Counted from the stretch's first letter, positions 7,581-17,512 are shown. The stretch: 64,000 bases of DNA from Pseudomonas putida (GCF_028682175.1 NZ_JANHKS010000018.1:42167-106166); one strand, 5' to 3'. Program-made: numbers and translations. Notes: generated by a model not told the origin, from the letters alone.

Positions 7581-9473
7581 ATGATCAAAAGTCTGGGTTT
7601 CAGCAGAAAGATCCTGCTGGCCGCTGCACTGATAGTTGTAGTTGCGTTTACCTGTTTCATTCTGGTGAACGATTATCGTCAGCGCGAAACATTGAAAAAC
7701 AACGTCGACGCCGAACTGCAACAGCTCGGAAGTCTGACCACACAGAACATCCAGACCTGGCTGGACAGCCGCACCCAGCTGCTTTATTCCATGGCCCAGC
7801 AGATCGCGGCCGACGGCCCGGCGCCTGCCAACCTGCAACGCGCCGTGAGCCTGCCGGTGTATGCGGACAATTTCCAGCTCAGTTACTTCGGCGGCAAGGA
7901 CGGCCTGATGTTCTCGGTGCCTGCCGGTAACCGCGCAGCCGACTATGACCCACGCGCCCGTGGCTGGTACAAGGCGGCGGATGCGGCCCAGGGCACCATC
8001 GTTACCGAGCCTTACATCGCCGCGTCCTCGGGCAAGCTGGTGGTGACCCTGGCCACGCCCGTGCGCCAGCAGGGCCAGATGATCGGCGTGGCCGGTGCCG
8101 ACATGTCGCTGGATCTGATTACCAAGACCATCAACTCGCTGAACTTCGGCGGCCATGGCTACGCCTACATTGTCAGCGCTGACGGCAAGATCCTGATCCA
8201 CCCGGACAGCAAGCTGCTGCTCAAGAATGTCAGCGAGGCCTACCCCAATGGTGCGCCGAAAATTGCGCCTGGCGTGACCGAGATCGAGTCCGGTGGCAAG
8301 GCGCAGTTCATTTCCTTCACCAAGGTTGAGGGGCTTTCTTCGGCCAACTGGTATGTCGCGTTGGTACTGGATCGCGACGCTGCCTATTCGATGCTCAGCG
8401 AATTCCGCTCCTCGGCTATCACCGCCATGGTGATCGTGGTCGCGATCATCATCGTGTTGCTCGGCCTGCTGATTCGTGTGCTGATGCAGCCACTGCACCA
8501 GATGGGCCGCGCCATGCAGGACATCGCCGACGGCGAGGGCGACCTGACCAAGCGACTGTCGGTGGTCTCCAAAGACGAATTCGGCGCACTGGCGGTGTCC
8601 TTCAACCGCTTCGTGGAGCGTATCCATGGGTCGATCCGCGAAGTTGCGTCCACCGCCGGCCAGTTGGGCGAAGTCGCCGCGCGGGTGGTTGGGGCGTCGA
8701 ACTCGTCCATGGGCAACTCGGACCAGCAGTCCAGCCGCACCAGCAGTGTGGCGGCCGCGATCAACCAACTGGGCGCCGCCGCCCAGGAGATCGCCCAGAA
8801 CGCCGCACTGGCCTCGCAGCATTCCAGCGAAGCCTCGCAACTGGCCAGCGAAGGGCAGGGCGTGGTGACCCAGACCATCAAGGCCATGAATCAGCTGTCG
8901 GACAAGATCAGCGAGTCGTGCGTAAACATCGAAACGCTGAACGCCAAGACTGCCAACATCGGGCAGATCCTGGAAGTCATCAGCGGCATTTCCCAGCAGA
9001 CCAACCTGCTGGCGCTGAACGCCGCCATCGAAGCCGCCCGCGCAGGGGAAGCCGGTCGCGGGTTCGCCGTGGTGGCCGATGAAGTGCGCAACCTGGCCCA
9101 CCGCACCCAGGATTCGGCCCAGCAGGTGCAGGGCATGATCGAGGAGCTGCAGGTCGGCGCCCGAGATGCCGTGGCGAACATGACCGAAAGTCAGCGCCAG
9201 AGCGAAAGCAGCGTGACCATCGCCAACCAGGCCGGCGAACGCCTGAACAGCGTGACCCGCCGCATCGGCGAAATCGACGGCATGAACCAGTCCGTGGCCA
9301 CCGCGACCGAAGAACAGACCGCCGTGGTGGAGTCGATCAACGTTGACATCACCGAGATCAACACCCTCAATCAGGAAGGCGTCGACAACCTCAAATCGAC
9401 CCTCGACGCCTGCAGCCACCTGGAACACCAGACCGCACGGTTGCAGCATCTGGTGGGTACGTTCCGGATCTGA
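7581..9473 (+). CDS. Methyl-accepting chemotaxis protein with dCache_1 sensor domain
   Basis: 630 residues. TM1 is at residues 8-30, a periplasmic dCache_1 domain at about 35-275, TM2 at 278-301, HAMP to about 354, then the signalling hairpin with the tip sequence [26 protein letters not shown] (in segments) and [14 protein letters not shown]. The ligand pocket aligns with PctA of P. aeruginosa shifted by one: Tyr122, Arg127, Trp129, Tyr130, Tyr145 and Asp174 are kept, but the position of PctA Asp146 is Ala147. It therefore resembles amino-acid receptors with one amine contact lost. Stand-alone gene; a REP half follows the stop. No C-terminal CheR-tethering pentapeptide is visible. Confidence 0.93.
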   Translation: MIKSLGFSRKILLAAALIVVVAFTCFILVNDYRQRETLKNNVDAELQQLGSLTTQNIQTWLDSRTQLLYSMAQQIAADGPAPANLQRAVSLPVYADNFQLSYFGGKDGLMFSVPAGNRAADYDPRARGWYKAADAAQGTIVTEPYIAASSGKLVVTLATPVRQQGQMIGVAGADMSLDLITKTINSLNFGGHGYAYIVSADGKILIHPDSKLLLKNVSEAYPNGAPKIAPGVTEIESGGKAQFISFTKVEGLSSANWYVALVLDRDAAYSMLSEFRSSAITAMVIVVAIIIVLLGLLIRVLMQPLHQMGRAMQDIADGEGDLTKRLSVVSKDEFGALAVSFNRFVERIHGSIREVASTAGQLGEVAARVVGASNSSMGNSDQQSSRTSSVAAAINQLGAAAQEIAQNAALASQHSSEASQLASEGQGVVTQTIKAMNQLSDKISESCVNIETLNAKTANIGQILEVISGISQQTNLLALNAAIEAARAGEAGRGFAVVADEVRNLAHRTQDSAQQVQGMIEELQVGARDAVANMTESQRQSESSVTIANQAGERLNSVTRRIGEIDGMNQSVATATEEQTAVVESINVDITEINTLNQEGVDNLKSTLDACSHLEHQTARLQHLVGTFRI

Positions 9474-9515
9474 CCGAGACCGGAGCACCCTTTGCCTGCG
9501 GCGGCGATCATCAGG

Positions 9516-9545
9516 TCGCCGTCGCGGGCAAGCGCGCTCCTACAG
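9516..9545 (-). repeat. Single REP, class b
   Basis: GTCGCGGGCAAGCGCGCTCC followed by TACAGG, the complement of the TGTAGGAGCGCGCTTGCCCG class. It has no clear inverted partner here apart from a short remnant. Confidence 0.8.
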
Positions 9546-9585
9546 GTATTGGTACGTAACAATTGCGATACTGCGGTACGTAATA

Positions 9586-10560
9586 TCACTCCCCGCCAAA
9601 TTGCTGCCGATACTGATTCGGCGACAACCCGATCCTTTCGCTGAACAACTTGCGCATATGCCGCGCACTGCCGAAACCGCAGCGCGCAGCCACAACCTTG
9701 AGCGGCAACTCGCACCCCTCCAGCAACTTGCGCGCATGGTCGATCCGCGCATTCTGGACGTACTGCATCGGCGTCAGATTCACGTCACGCTGAAACGCCC
9801 GGGCGAAATTGCGCGGGCTCATGGCAGCAATCTCCGCCATGCGCTGGATGGTGTACGGCTCCTCGATGTGATCGACCACATAGGCCTGTACCTTGGCAAT
9901 CACCGTACCGTCACGCTGTACCGCGGCCAGCAGCGGGCTGTAGGGCGTCTGGCCGCCCTGGCGTTTCATCACCACCAGCAGCACCTTCGCCACCTCAAGC
10001 GCCAGCTCCTTGCCGTGATCTTCCGCCACCACCGCCAGCGCCATGTCGATGCCTGCGGTGATCCCGCCCGAGGTAATCAGGTTGCGATCCACCACGTAAA
10101 TCTGCTCGGTCTCGACCCGGGTTTCGGGATGCCGTTGGGCCAGGCGATCGACATAATTCCAGTGAGTGGTGCAGCGGTAACCGTCGATCAATCCCGCTTC
10201 GCCCAGCAGAAACACCCCCGTACAGATAGCGCCGAAACGCTTGGCACTGCGCGCCGCCTCCGGCAGCCAGGCGCTCAGGGCCGGGTGGCTGACCCCATAG
10301 GCGCCGGGGCCGCCCGGCACCAGCAACAAGTCGACGCCGACCGGGCAGTTTTCCAGGGTCATGTCGGCATGGACTTTCAGCCCGCAAGAACTGCGGATCA
10401 GCCCCTGACAATCGGCCACGGTCAGCAACTGGTAGTGCTTTTCCCTGGGCAGCAAGCGGTTCGAGATCGAAAAGACGTCCATGGGGCCTGTCACGTCGAG
10501 CATCAGCACGTCGTTGAACAGCACCATCACCACCGTTTTTTGAGCACTCGCAACCTGCAT
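9586..10560 (-). CDS. GlxA-family AraC-type transcriptional regulator (DJ-1/PfpI domain plus HTH)
   Basis: 324 residues. The N-terminal class I glutamine amidotransferase-like domain (residues 8-190) keeps the nucleophile-elbow Cys in FGAICTGVFLLGEAG, with LLLVPGGPGAYG before it. The C-terminal double helix-turn-helix of AraC type occupies about 220-320 (MAEIAAMSPRNFARAFQRDV and CGFGSARHMRKLFSERIG). Such regulators in Pseudomonas control catabolism of carnitine, choline, arginine and similar amines; the target here is not adjacent. ATG at 10560. Upstream lie two direct repeats of CCAATTGAGGG with 33-bp periodicity, a possible autoregulatory site. Confidence 0.9.
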   Translation of the reverse strand: MQVASAQKTVVMVLFNDVLMLDVTGPMDVFSISNRLLPREKHYQLLTVADCQGLIRSSCGLKVHADMTLENCPVGVDLLLVPGGPGAYGVSHPALSAWLPEAARSAKRFGAICTGVFLLGEAGLIDGYRCTTHWNYVDRLAQRHPETRVETEQIYVVDRNLITSGGITAGIDMALAVVAEDHGKELALEVAKVLLVVMKRQGGQTPYSPLLAAVQRDGTVIAKVQAYVVDHIEEPYTIQRMAEIAAMSPRNFARAFQRDVNLTPMQYVQNARIDHARKLLEGCELPLKVVAARCGFGSARHMRKLFSERIGLSPNQYRQQFGGE

Positions 10561-10635
10561 ACACCAACCGCCTTCATTCTGGCCCGCACCTGGATCGGCG
10601 GCGGGCGCACGACCTGACCAAGGCGGCAGTTTAGG

Positions 10636-10679
10636 CCAATTGAGGGTATTTTCGGTACAGTTGCGTATCCAATTGAGGG
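10636..10679. promoter_or_regulatory. Two direct repeats CCAATTGAGGG, 33 bp apart
   Basis: Identical 11-mers at 10636-10646 and 10669-10679, in the gap between the histidine kinase stop and the GlxA-type start. The same face of the helix is exposed (about three turns), as expected for an activator site. Function inferred only from position. Confidence 0.4.
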
Positions 10680-10680
10680 A

Positions 10681-11667
10681 TCAGTGCTTCTTGCAGCCCG
10701 ATGGCAGATTGAAGCGAAAGCAGGCGCCGCCCAGGTCCGAGGCTTCGACGTAGAGCGCGCCGTCGTGGGCTTCCACCACCGACCGGCAAATCGTCAGGCC
10801 CATCCCCAGGCCGCTGGTGCGGGTGGTGTAGAACGCGCCGAAGATCTTCTTGCGCTCCTGCACGGGAATGCCGGGGCCATTGTCTTCGATGGACACCTGA
10901 ATGCCGTCGCGCAGGGCGGACGATGAGACGCGCAGGATGCCGGCCGAGCCTGTGTTGGCGCTCATGGCTTCCAGGGCGTTGGTCATCAGGTTGAACACCA
11001 GTTGCTGGATCTGCACCGGGTCGGCGATCACGGTCTTGTCGGCGCGCAGCACGGTTTCCACCGTCACGCCTTGCCAGGTCAGCACGGCGGCCTTGAGGCG
11101 AATCACTTCCTCGATGATCTCGTTGATCTTGATCGCCCGGGGTTTGGCCGGGGTCTGTTTGGCAAGGGCGCGCAAGGAGGTGACGATGCTGGCGGCGCGT
11201 TCGCATTCGGAGCGGATGTCGTTCAGCCCGCAGATGGCTTCTTCCAGCCTGGGCGTGTCGCGTTGCAGCCAGCGTATGCAGGCGGCGGTGTTGGAGGCGA
11301 TGGCCAGCAGCGGCTGGCTGATTTCATGGGCGATGGAGACGGTCAGTTCACCCATGACTTTGAGGTGGGCGCTGCGGGCTGATTCGGCAGCAGAGGTGCT
11401 GGTTTCGGTCTGGGTGTCGGCAGATGGGGCGACCGGGAATTGTTTGAGTAGACGGGGAAAGTGGCCGAATGCAGGTGTTGACCACACTTCCAGCCGCGCC
11501 AGGCGCTGCTTCTTGGTGGAGGCCGGTGCAGGCGTGCTGATCGGCAGGACGTCGGGTGCGGGTGTGGACACCGTGTCTGGCGTGGACATGTCGTAGCTGT
11601 CCAGCCATGCCGGGGCCGCCGGATTGTCGGTGTCCGAAAAGGCCTGAGGTAGAAGTTTTTCTGGCAT
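10681..11667 (-). CDS. Soluble orphan sensor histidine kinase
   Basis: 328 residues from the ATG at 11667 (GGGGG just upstream); an upstream TTG would add 22 residues but has no ribosome site. About 100 proline/serine/threonine-rich N-terminal residues match no sensor domain I recognise. Then come HisKA with the phospho-acceptor in VSIAHEISQPLLAI and a HATPase domain with NLMTNALEAM (N box), DNGPGIP (G1) and TSGLGMGLTICRS (G2). No transmembrane segment, PAS domain or receiver domain is visible, and no response regulator gene is nearby. The kinase core resembles FixL/DctB-type HPK4 kinases. It may relay signals from a partner protein binding the N-terminal tail. Confidence 0.85.
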   Translation of the reverse strand: MPEKLLPQAFSDTDNPAAPAWLDSYDMSTPDTVSTPAPDVLPISTPAPASTKKQRLARLEVWSTPAFGHFPRLLKQFPVAPSADTQTETSTSAAESARSAHLKVMGELTVSIAHEISQPLLAIASNTAACIRWLQRDTPRLEEAICGLNDIRSECERAASIVTSLRALAKQTPAKPRAIKINEIIEEVIRLKAAVLTWQGVTVETVLRADKTVIADPVQIQQLVFNLMTNALEAMSANTGSAGILRVSSSALRDGIQVSIEDNGPGIPVQERKKIFGAFYTTRTSGLGMGLTICRSVVEAHDGALYVEASDLGGACFRFNLPSGCKKH

Positions 11668-11846
11668 CGAGCCCCCGTATCCTAAGCGCCTCGTGTCGTC
11701 GTGACCGAGTATACGCAGTGATCCGGAGGGCAAAACCGCCAGCAGGGCGATTGGCAGAATCGGGCACCCTGATGGCCGTTACATTCCCCTTTGCAGCATC
11801 GCTTCCAATAGCTGAAACCTTTCACCGCCTGGATGCCAACACGCCC

Positions 11847-12021
11847 CGTAGCAGTCCGGCTTGCCGGCGTCGGCGCCCGGAAGATCGCTCCCGCGGGCAA
11901 GCCCGGCTGCTACGGGTGTGGGGTGTGTTGGAGATTTGTGTCGCGCATCCGTCCGTAGCAGCACGGCTTGCCGGCGGGGGCGTCAGTGTGATCGCCGTCG
12001 CTGGCAAGCCGGACTGCTACG
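11847..12021. repeat. Two consecutive REP pairs (classes a)
   Basis: Pairs at 11847-11914 (CGTAGCAGTCCGGCTTGCCG with a CGCGGGCAAGCCCGGCTGCT partner) and 11954-12021 (CGTAGCAGCACGGCTTGCCG with CAAGCCGGACTGCTACG). They fill most of the 389-bp gap between the kinase gene and the SfnB-like gene; nothing else is seen there. Confidence 0.88.
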
Positions 12022-12056
12022 TCAAGATCGGGTGTGCGCGGGATGTGTGTCTGGCA

Positions 12057-13280
12057 TCAGGCGATGCCGATTTTCCATTGTGCCGGTGGTGGGGTGCCGT
12101 TGACTGCGAAGTCGCCGACGATGCGGTCCTTGTAGATGCGTGGGTTGTGCGAAGCCAGGGTGCGGGCGTTGCGCCAGAAGCGGTCCAGGCCTTGCGGACG
12201 CAAGGTGGCCGAGGCGCTGACGGCGTCGAACAGGCGCGAGCTGGCGTCGATGATGAGGTCGCTGACGATGGTCTGGGACTGGGCAATTTCAAGCTCGGCA
12301 ATGTCCACCGCCTGCTGGCGAACCTCACTGTCACTCGACAGTCGGGCCTGGTAGGCGCGCTCGATGGCTTCGGCGTTTTTCAGCACGATGGCGCCAGCAG
12401 CGTAGGCGGCCGCGCGCAGGCTGCCGACCACTTGCAGCACCTGCGGATCCTGCGCCACCCGCGGGGCATTGCCGTTGCTGAAGCTGCGGGTGCGTTTGCC
12501 CACTGCCGCCGCCACTTCGCCGGTCAATGCGCGGCCGATGCCCGCCAGGTTCGCCAGATGGATGATCTGGAAAAACGCTGGCGAGTAGCCGAAGCGTTCC
12601 TCGCTGTTGATGTGCCGCGGGTCCACCGCCACCTTGTGAAAGTGCGCAGTGCCGCTGGCGGTCAGGGTCTGGCCGAAGCCGTTCCAGTCGTCCACCACCT
12701 CGACGCCTTCGGCATCGCGGCGCACGGTGACGAATACCCGCTCGCCGTCGTGGTCGCTCACTGCCACGTCAACCCAGTCACTGTACAGGCTGCCGGTGGT
12801 GTAGAACTTGCTGCCGTCGATGCGCCATTGTTCGCCGTCCAGATAAAGGCGCGAGGTCAATTGCGCCTGGGTGGTCTGGCCGATCTCGCCGATGGCCGGG
12901 CCGACGATTTCTCCCCGGCCAAGGCGCTCCAGCCACAGCGCACGGCGGGCTTCGTTGGGGCTGTTGAGGATGCTTTCGGTAAAGCCCAGGTGGCCGCGCA
13001 GCGACTGCACCAGATTGGAATCGGCTTCCCCCAGTTCGATCAGCAGGTTGGTCAGCTCGGGGATGGTCACCCCGGCGCCGCCGTATTCCTGGGGCACGCG
13101 CAAGGCGGTGAAGCCCGAAGCCTTGAGCAGTTGAATCTCTTCGAAGGGCAGGCGGCGTTCCAGTTCGCGGGCGATGGCGCCTTCGCGCAGGGTGGCAAAA
13201 AGCGGGCGAAAGCGCTCGGCCAGTTGTTCGTAGCGGGCCGAAGGGCCAGCGCCCCAGGCGGCGTCGATTTGATGAGTCAT
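12057..13280 (-). CDS. SfnB/DszC-like acyl-CoA dehydrogenase-fold flavin monooxygenase
   Basis: 407 residues from the ATG with AAGGAA 8 nt upstream; a closer ATG three codons earlier overlaps the ribosome site. Acyl-CoA dehydrogenase fold: N-terminal helical domain with FRPLFATLREGAIARELERR, central beta domain around YLDGEQWRIDGSKFYTTGS, C-terminal helical domain. The subgroup containing SfnB and DszC oxidises organosulfur compounds with reduced flavin rather than dehydrogenating acyl-CoA. It is the last gene of the leftward sulfur-type operon, 33 bp after an NtaA/DszA-like monooxygenase, so a paired two-step oxidation is likely. A flavin reductase is not encoded nearby. Confidence 0.85.
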   Translation of the reverse strand: MTHQIDAAWGAGPSARYEQLAERFRPLFATLREGAIARELERRLPFEEIQLLKASGFTALRVPQEYGGAGVTIPELTNLLIELGEADSNLVQSLRGHLGFTESILNSPNEARRALWLERLGRGEIVGPAIGEIGQTTQAQLTSRLYLDGEQWRIDGSKFYTTGSLYSDWVDVAVSDHDGERVFVTVRRDAEGVEVVDDWNGFGQTLTASGTAHFHKVAVDPRHINSEERFGYSPAFFQIIHLANLAGIGRALTGEVAAAVGKRTRSFSNGNAPRVAQDPQVLQVVGSLRAAAYAAGAIVLKNAEAIERAYQARLSSDSEVRQQAVDIAELEIAQSQTIVSDLIIDASSRLFDAVSASATLRPQGLDRFWRNARTLASHNPRIYKDRIVGDFAVNGTPPPAQWKIGIA

Positions 13281-13313
13281 GCAAAACATTCCTTGCTTCG
13301 GTTTACGGTCAAT

Positions 13314-14687
13314 TCAGAGAGCCACGGTGTCGGTGCGACGCAGCGTCGCCGGGTGCGCCGGATAGGGCAGCCCCAGGCGCTCGCGCAGGGTGTTGCCGGT
13401 CGGGCCGTGCTCGGGCACCAGGCCGCGACGCTTGAGTTCCGGCAGGATCAGCCCGATGAAATCGTCCAGGCCTTCGGGGTAGGTCGGCGGCAGGATGTTG
13501 AAGCCATCGGCGCCATAGCCTTCGAACCAGGCCTGCAACTGATCCACCACCTCTTCGGGCGAGCCGACCAGCGTCCAGTGGCCGCGAGCGCCGGCCAGAC
13601 GCAGGTACAGCTCGCGGATGCTCAAGCCTTCGGCGGCCAGTTGCAGGATCAGTTGCTGGCGGCTCTTGGAGGCATTGGTGGCGGGCAGGTCCTGGGGCAG
13701 GGGACCGTCCAGCGGTAGATGGGATAGATCGACGCCACCCAGCAGCCCCGACAGCAGGCTCAGGCCAACTTGCGGATGCACCAGGTTCTGCAGGCGCTGA
13801 TGCTTGGCGTGGGCCTCGGCGGAAGTCGGCGCGGTGAAGATGGTCACGCCCGGCAGGATCTTGATGTGTTCGGGCTTGCGGCCCAGCACTGCGGCGCGGG
13901 ATTTGATGTCGCTGTAGAACGCCTGGGCATCGGCCAGGCTCTGGTGTGCGGCGAAGATCGCTTCGGCGGTGGCCGCGGCCAATGCCCGACCGTCTTCCGA
14001 GGCGCCGGCCTGGACCAGCACCGGCTTGCCCTGTGGCGAGCGCAGTACGTTCAGCGGGCCGCGCACGTTGAAGTGTTCGCCTTGGTGATCGGTCAGGTGC
14101 AGTTTGCTGCGGTCCAGGAAGATGCCTTTTTCTTTATCCAGCAGCAGGGTGTCGTCTTCCCAACTGTCCCACAGCTTGTCGACCACCTGATGGAATTCCC
14201 GCGCGCGGCTGTAGCGGTCGGCGTGAGCAGCCTGATTGCCTTCGGTGGCGGTGCCGAAATTCTTCGCCGCGTCCGGGTCGCTGCTGGTGACCAGGTTCCA
14301 GCCGACACGCCCGCCGCTGATCTGATCCAGCGAAGCGAACTGCCGCGCCAGATTGAACGGCTCGCTGTAGCTGGTGCTGGCGGTGGCGACCAGGCCGATA
14401 CGCGAGGTCACGGCGGCCAGCGCCGAGAGCAGGGTCAGGGGTTCGAAGCTGAGGCTGGGCGCGATCACCCGGTCGAAGGTCGGCGCGTCGATGCCGCGCA
14501 CCGAGACGCTGTCGGCCAGGAACAGGGTGTCGAAGCCTGCGTCTTCGGCCTTGCGCGCAAGGTCCACGAAGTGATTCAGGCGAATGCCGGCGTCGGCCTG
14601 GGAACCGCTGTCGCGCCAGGCGGCAATGTGGTGTCCGGTGGCGCGCAGGAACAGGCCGAGTTTCAGGGTGTCAGCACGTTTGCTCAT
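13314..14687 (-). CDS. LLM-class FMN-dependent monooxygenase (NtaA/SnaA/DszA family)
   Basis: 457 residues, full length for the NtaA/DszA subfamily, which uses FMNH2 to cleave C-N or C-S bonds. Luciferase-like barrel features: LKLGLFLRATGHHIAAWR at the N terminus, DAGFDTLFLADS near 50, SLSFEPLTLLSALAAVT, and ARQFASLDQISGGRVGWNLV near 125-145. DRYSRAREFHQVVDKLWDSW follows. It is located 24 bp downstream of the double ATPase gene and just before the SfnB-like gene in the sigma-54-type operon. Substrate unknown; the transporter context suggests an imported organosulfur or amine-containing compound. Confidence 0.9.
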   Translation of the reverse strand: MSKRADTLKLGLFLRATGHHIAAWRDSGSQADAGIRLNHFVDLARKAEDAGFDTLFLADSVSVRGIDAPTFDRVIAPSLSFEPLTLLSALAAVTSRIGLVATASTSYSEPFNLARQFASLDQISGGRVGWNLVTSSDPDAAKNFGTATEGNQAAHADRYSRAREFHQVVDKLWDSWEDDTLLLDKEKGIFLDRSKLHLTDHQGEHFNVRGPLNVLRSPQGKPVLVQAGASEDGRALAAATAEAIFAAHQSLADAQAFYSDIKSRAAVLGRKPEHIKILPGVTIFTAPTSAEAHAKHQRLQNLVHPQVGLSLLSGLLGGVDLSHLPLDGPLPQDLPATNASKSRQQLILQLAAEGLSIRELYLRLAGARGHWTLVGSPEEVVDQLQAWFEGYGADGFNILPPTYPEGLDDFIGLILPELKRRGLVPEHGPTGNTLRERLGLPYPAHPATLRRTDTVAL

Positions 14688-14711
14688 GGGGTTGCTCCTT
14701 GTATTCGATCA

Positions 14712-16415
14712 TCAGCAGGCGACCGCGAACGACAGGCTGCGGCTCAGTGGAATAGAGGCCTCGCGGCTGCCGGGAATGGCCGCCAGCAAGCGCCGGGTGT
14801 AGCTGTGTTGGGGGTTCTGCCAGAGCCTGTGGGGCGTGGCTTGCTCGACGATGCGCGCCTCATGCATCACCAGCACGCGGTCGGAGAAATAGCGCACCAC
14901 CGACAGGTCATGGGAGATGAACAGGTAGCTCAGGTCGAAGGCTTCGCGCAGTTCCACCAGCAGGTTGAGAATCTGCGCCTGAGTCGACACATCCAGCGCT
15001 GACACCGGCTCGTCGCAGATCACCAGCTTGGGTTTGACGATCAGCGCCCGGGCGATGCCGATGCGCTGGCGTTGCCCACCGGAAAACTGATGCGGCAAAC
15101 GCTCCAGGCTGTTGCGCGCAAGGCCCACGGCGTCGAGCATCTGCTCGCGGGCGCGGCGCCTGAGATTCGCATCGTCCTGGCCGTGCAGGCGTTGCACGCG
15201 GTCCAGGATGGTTTCCACGCTGTGCCTTGGATTGAGCGCGGCATAAGGGTCCTGAAACACCATCTGCAACTGGCCGCGCCACGCCAGCCGCTGGACAGGC
15301 TCAAGGGTGGCGATGTCGCGTCCGGCGAAATCGATCTGCCCACGACGAGGTTCGATCAGGCCCAACAGCGCCTTGCTCAGGGTCGATTTGCCGCAGCCGG
15401 ATTCGCCCACCAGGCCCACGGTTTCCCTCGGGTGAATCTCGAACGACAGCCCGCTCAAGACTTCCCGCTCACCGTATCCCAGGCTCAGGTCCTGTACCTG
15501 CAGCAGGGGAGCGCCGTCATGGCTGCCGGGACGCGGCGCATGGCCGGGGCCGTAGTGCGTGCTGCTGACCTTGTACTGGTTGGGTTGGCCGCCGTGGCGC
15601 GTGACCTGGATCTCCGGCAGGCGGTTGTGCAGGTAATGCTGGTCGTGGTCCCGGCCAAGGGAGGCGTTGAGCAGGCCCCGGGTGTACGGATGGGTTGGGC
15701 GGGTAAAGAGTTCGGCATTGGGCCGGTGCTCAAGGGCCAGGCCGTCGTGCATGATGATGACCCGGTCGGCCTGTTGGCGCACCACGCCCAGATCGTGAGT
15801 AATCAACAGCAGGCCCATGCGCAATTCCTTGCGCAGGGAGTCGAGCAGTTCGAGGATCTGCGATTGCACGCAGACGTCCAGCGCGGTGGTCGGCTCGTCG
15901 GCGATCAACAGTCGGGGCTCGCAGGCGATGGCCATGGCGATCATCACCCGCTGGCGCTGGCCGCCGGACAGGTGCTGCGGGTATTCGCCAAGGTGCGCCG
16001 CCGGACGTGGCAATTGCACCAGGCCGAACAGTTCTTCGGCGCGCTTGAGCGCCTGGCGGCGGGTGAAATCGGTGTGGGTCAGCAGCGTTTCTGTGAGCTG
16101 CTCGCCCAGAGTCAGCACCGGGTTCAGGCTCGACAGCGGCTCCTGAAACACCATGCCCAGGCCGCTGCCTTGCACCTGGCGCATCTGCCGTGGCGTCAAC
16201 TGCAACAGGTCGCGGCCCTCGAACAGCACCTGCCCGCTGGTGCGCGCGTGCTTGGGCAACAGCCGCAGCAGCGCCAGTGCGGTGGTGGACTTGCCGCAGC
16301 CGGACTCGCCCACCAGCGCAAGGGTTTCCCCTGACTCCAGAGTGAAATCCAGCCCCTTTACCGCCTCGATCCCCTGGTAATTCACGCGTAGGTCGCGTAC
16401 GTCGAGCAGGCTCAT
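14712..16415 (-). CDS. Fused double ABC ATPase of peptide/nickel importer family (DppD-DppF type)
   Basis: 567 residues containing two complete nucleotide-binding domains. First half: [15 protein letters not shown] (Walker A, near residue 36), [27 protein letters not shown]. Second half: [16 protein letters not shown] (near 335), [28 protein letters not shown]. Both halves therefore look catalytically competent. The linker includes oligopeptide-permease C-terminal regions. The start ATG overlaps the permease stop in an ATGA, implying translational coupling. It supplies energy for the two permeases and the Tat-exported binding protein upstream. Confidence 0.95.
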   Translation of the reverse strand: MSLLDVRDLRVNYQGIEAVKGLDFTLESGETLALVGESGCGKSTTALALLRLLPKHARTSGQVLFEGRDLLQLTPRQMRQVQGSGLGMVFQEPLSSLNPVLTLGEQLTETLLTHTDFTRRQALKRAEELFGLVQLPRPAAHLGEYPQHLSGGQRQRVMIAMAIACEPRLLIADEPTTALDVCVQSQILELLDSLRKELRMGLLLITHDLGVVRQQADRVIIMHDGLALEHRPNAELFTRPTHPYTRGLLNASLGRDHDQHYLHNRLPEIQVTRHGGQPNQYKVSSTHYGPGHAPRPGSHDGAPLLQVQDLSLGYGEREVLSGLSFEIHPRETVGLVGESGCGKSTLSKALLGLIEPRRGQIDFAGRDIATLEPVQRLAWRGQLQMVFQDPYAALNPRHSVETILDRVQRLHGQDDANLRRRAREQMLDAVGLARNSLERLPHQFSGGQRQRIGIARALIVKPKLVICDEPVSALDVSTQAQILNLLVELREAFDLSYLFISHDLSVVRYFSDRVLVMHEARIVEQATPHRLWQNPQHSYTRRLLAAIPGSREASIPLSRSLSFAVAC

Positions 16416-17290
16416 GGCAGGTACCGTCGCAGGCGTGGATTCAAGGCGTCGTTGAGGCCGTCGCCCAGCAAATTGAACGCCAGCACTACGGCGATGATTG
16501 CAATGCCGGGCAATGCCGTCAGGTACCAGGCGCTGGCGATTTGTTCGCGACCGCTGCCGATCATCCCGCCCCAGCTGGCGGTGTTGGGATCGCTCATGCC
16601 AAGGAACGCCAGGCCAGCCTCGATCAGGATCGCCGAGGCCACCAGAATCGAGGCCGTGACCACCAGCGGTGCCAAGGCGTTAGGCAGGATTTCTTCGAGG
16701 ATCACGGTCCGGCTGCTGAAGCCCTGGCTGCGGGCGGCGGTGACGAAATCCGCCTCGCGCAGGGTGCGGAATTCGGCGCGGATCAGCCGGGCGATGGTCG
16801 GCCACGAAGACACGCCAATTGCCAGGGCGATGATGTTTACCGTAGGCGTGCCGATGGCGACGATGACGATCACCAGCAGGAACGAGGGCACGGTCTGGAA
16901 CACTTCGCTGAGGCGGGTGAGGATGTCGTCCAGGCGCCCGCCGTGATAGCCGGCCAGCGCACCGACGGTGACACCGATCAGCACGCTGATGAGTGTGCCG
17001 TAGAGGGCGATCAGCAGGGAGGCGCGTGCGCCGTGGGCGATCCCGGCGGCGACATCGCGGCCCAGTGAGTCGGTGCCCAAGAGATAGGCCGGATCACTAC
17101 CGGGCCAGAGCAGTGGAGCGGCGACCATGTCAAGCGGATCGCCGGGAAAGAAATACCCGGCGGTGAGGGCCATGAACAGGGTCAGCAGCAGAATCGCAGC
17201 GCCGGTGAGGGCCGCCGGATTACGCCGCAGCGCACCCCACAGCGATTCGCTGCGGCCTGCGCGTTGAACAGGGAAAGCAATCGTCGACAT
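16412..17290 (-). CDS. ABC importer permease, DppC type
   Basis: 292 residues from the ATG with GAGGA 5 nt upstream; the frame continues about 20 codons further without support. OppC-like N-terminal cytoplasmic region, then about six membrane segments, with the periplasmic LLGTDSLGRDVAAGIAHGARASL motif and the EAA loop SWPTIARLIRAEFRTLREADFVTAARSQG (in segments) that contacts the ATPase. Stop overlaps the ATPase start. It is separated from the partner permease gene by 250 bp carrying two REP pairs, an unusual interruption inside an operon. Confidence 0.93.
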   Translation of the reverse strand: MSTIAFPVQRAGRSESLWGALRRNPAALTGAAILLLTLFMALTAGYFFPGDPLDMVAAPLLWPGSDPAYLLGTDSLGRDVAAGIAHGARASLLIALYGTLISVLIGVTVGALAGYHGGRLDDILTRLSEVFQTVPSFLLVIVIVAIGTPTVNIIALAIGVSSWPTIARLIRAEFRTLREADFVTAARSQGFSSRTVILEEILPNALAPLVVTASILVASAILIEAGLAFLGMSDPNTASWGGMIGSGREQIASAWYLTALPGIAIIAVVLAFNLLGDGLNDALNPRLRRYLP

Positions 17291-17339
17291 CGAATCCTCA
17301 CTCATGGGTGTTGGCAGGACTTTGGGGGCGCCACCGATC

Positions 17340-17407
17340 CGTAGCAGCACGGCTTGCCGGCGGGGCCGGCCTCAAGATCGCTCCCGCCGGCAAGCCGTGC
17401 TGCTACG
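17340..17407. repeat. REP pair inside the ABC operon, class a
   Basis: GTAGCAGCACGGCTTGCCGG and inverted GCAAGCCGTGCTGCTACG. It lies between the two permease genes, where it may stabilise or attenuate the transcript. Confidence 0.9.
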
Positions 17408-17445
17408 AGGTAGGGGGGCCAGGATTTGAGTTCCAGCCCAGACTC

Positions 17446-17512
17446 TGTAGCAGTCCGGCTTGCCGGCGAGACGTCCTTGAGATCGCAGACGCCGGCAAGC
17501 CGGACTGCTACG
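17446..17512. repeat. Second REP pair inside the ABC operon, class a variant
   Basis: TGTAGCAGTCCGGCTTGCCG and inverted GCAAGCCGGACTGCTACG, using the TCCGG variant of the head instead of CACGG. Confidence 0.9.
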
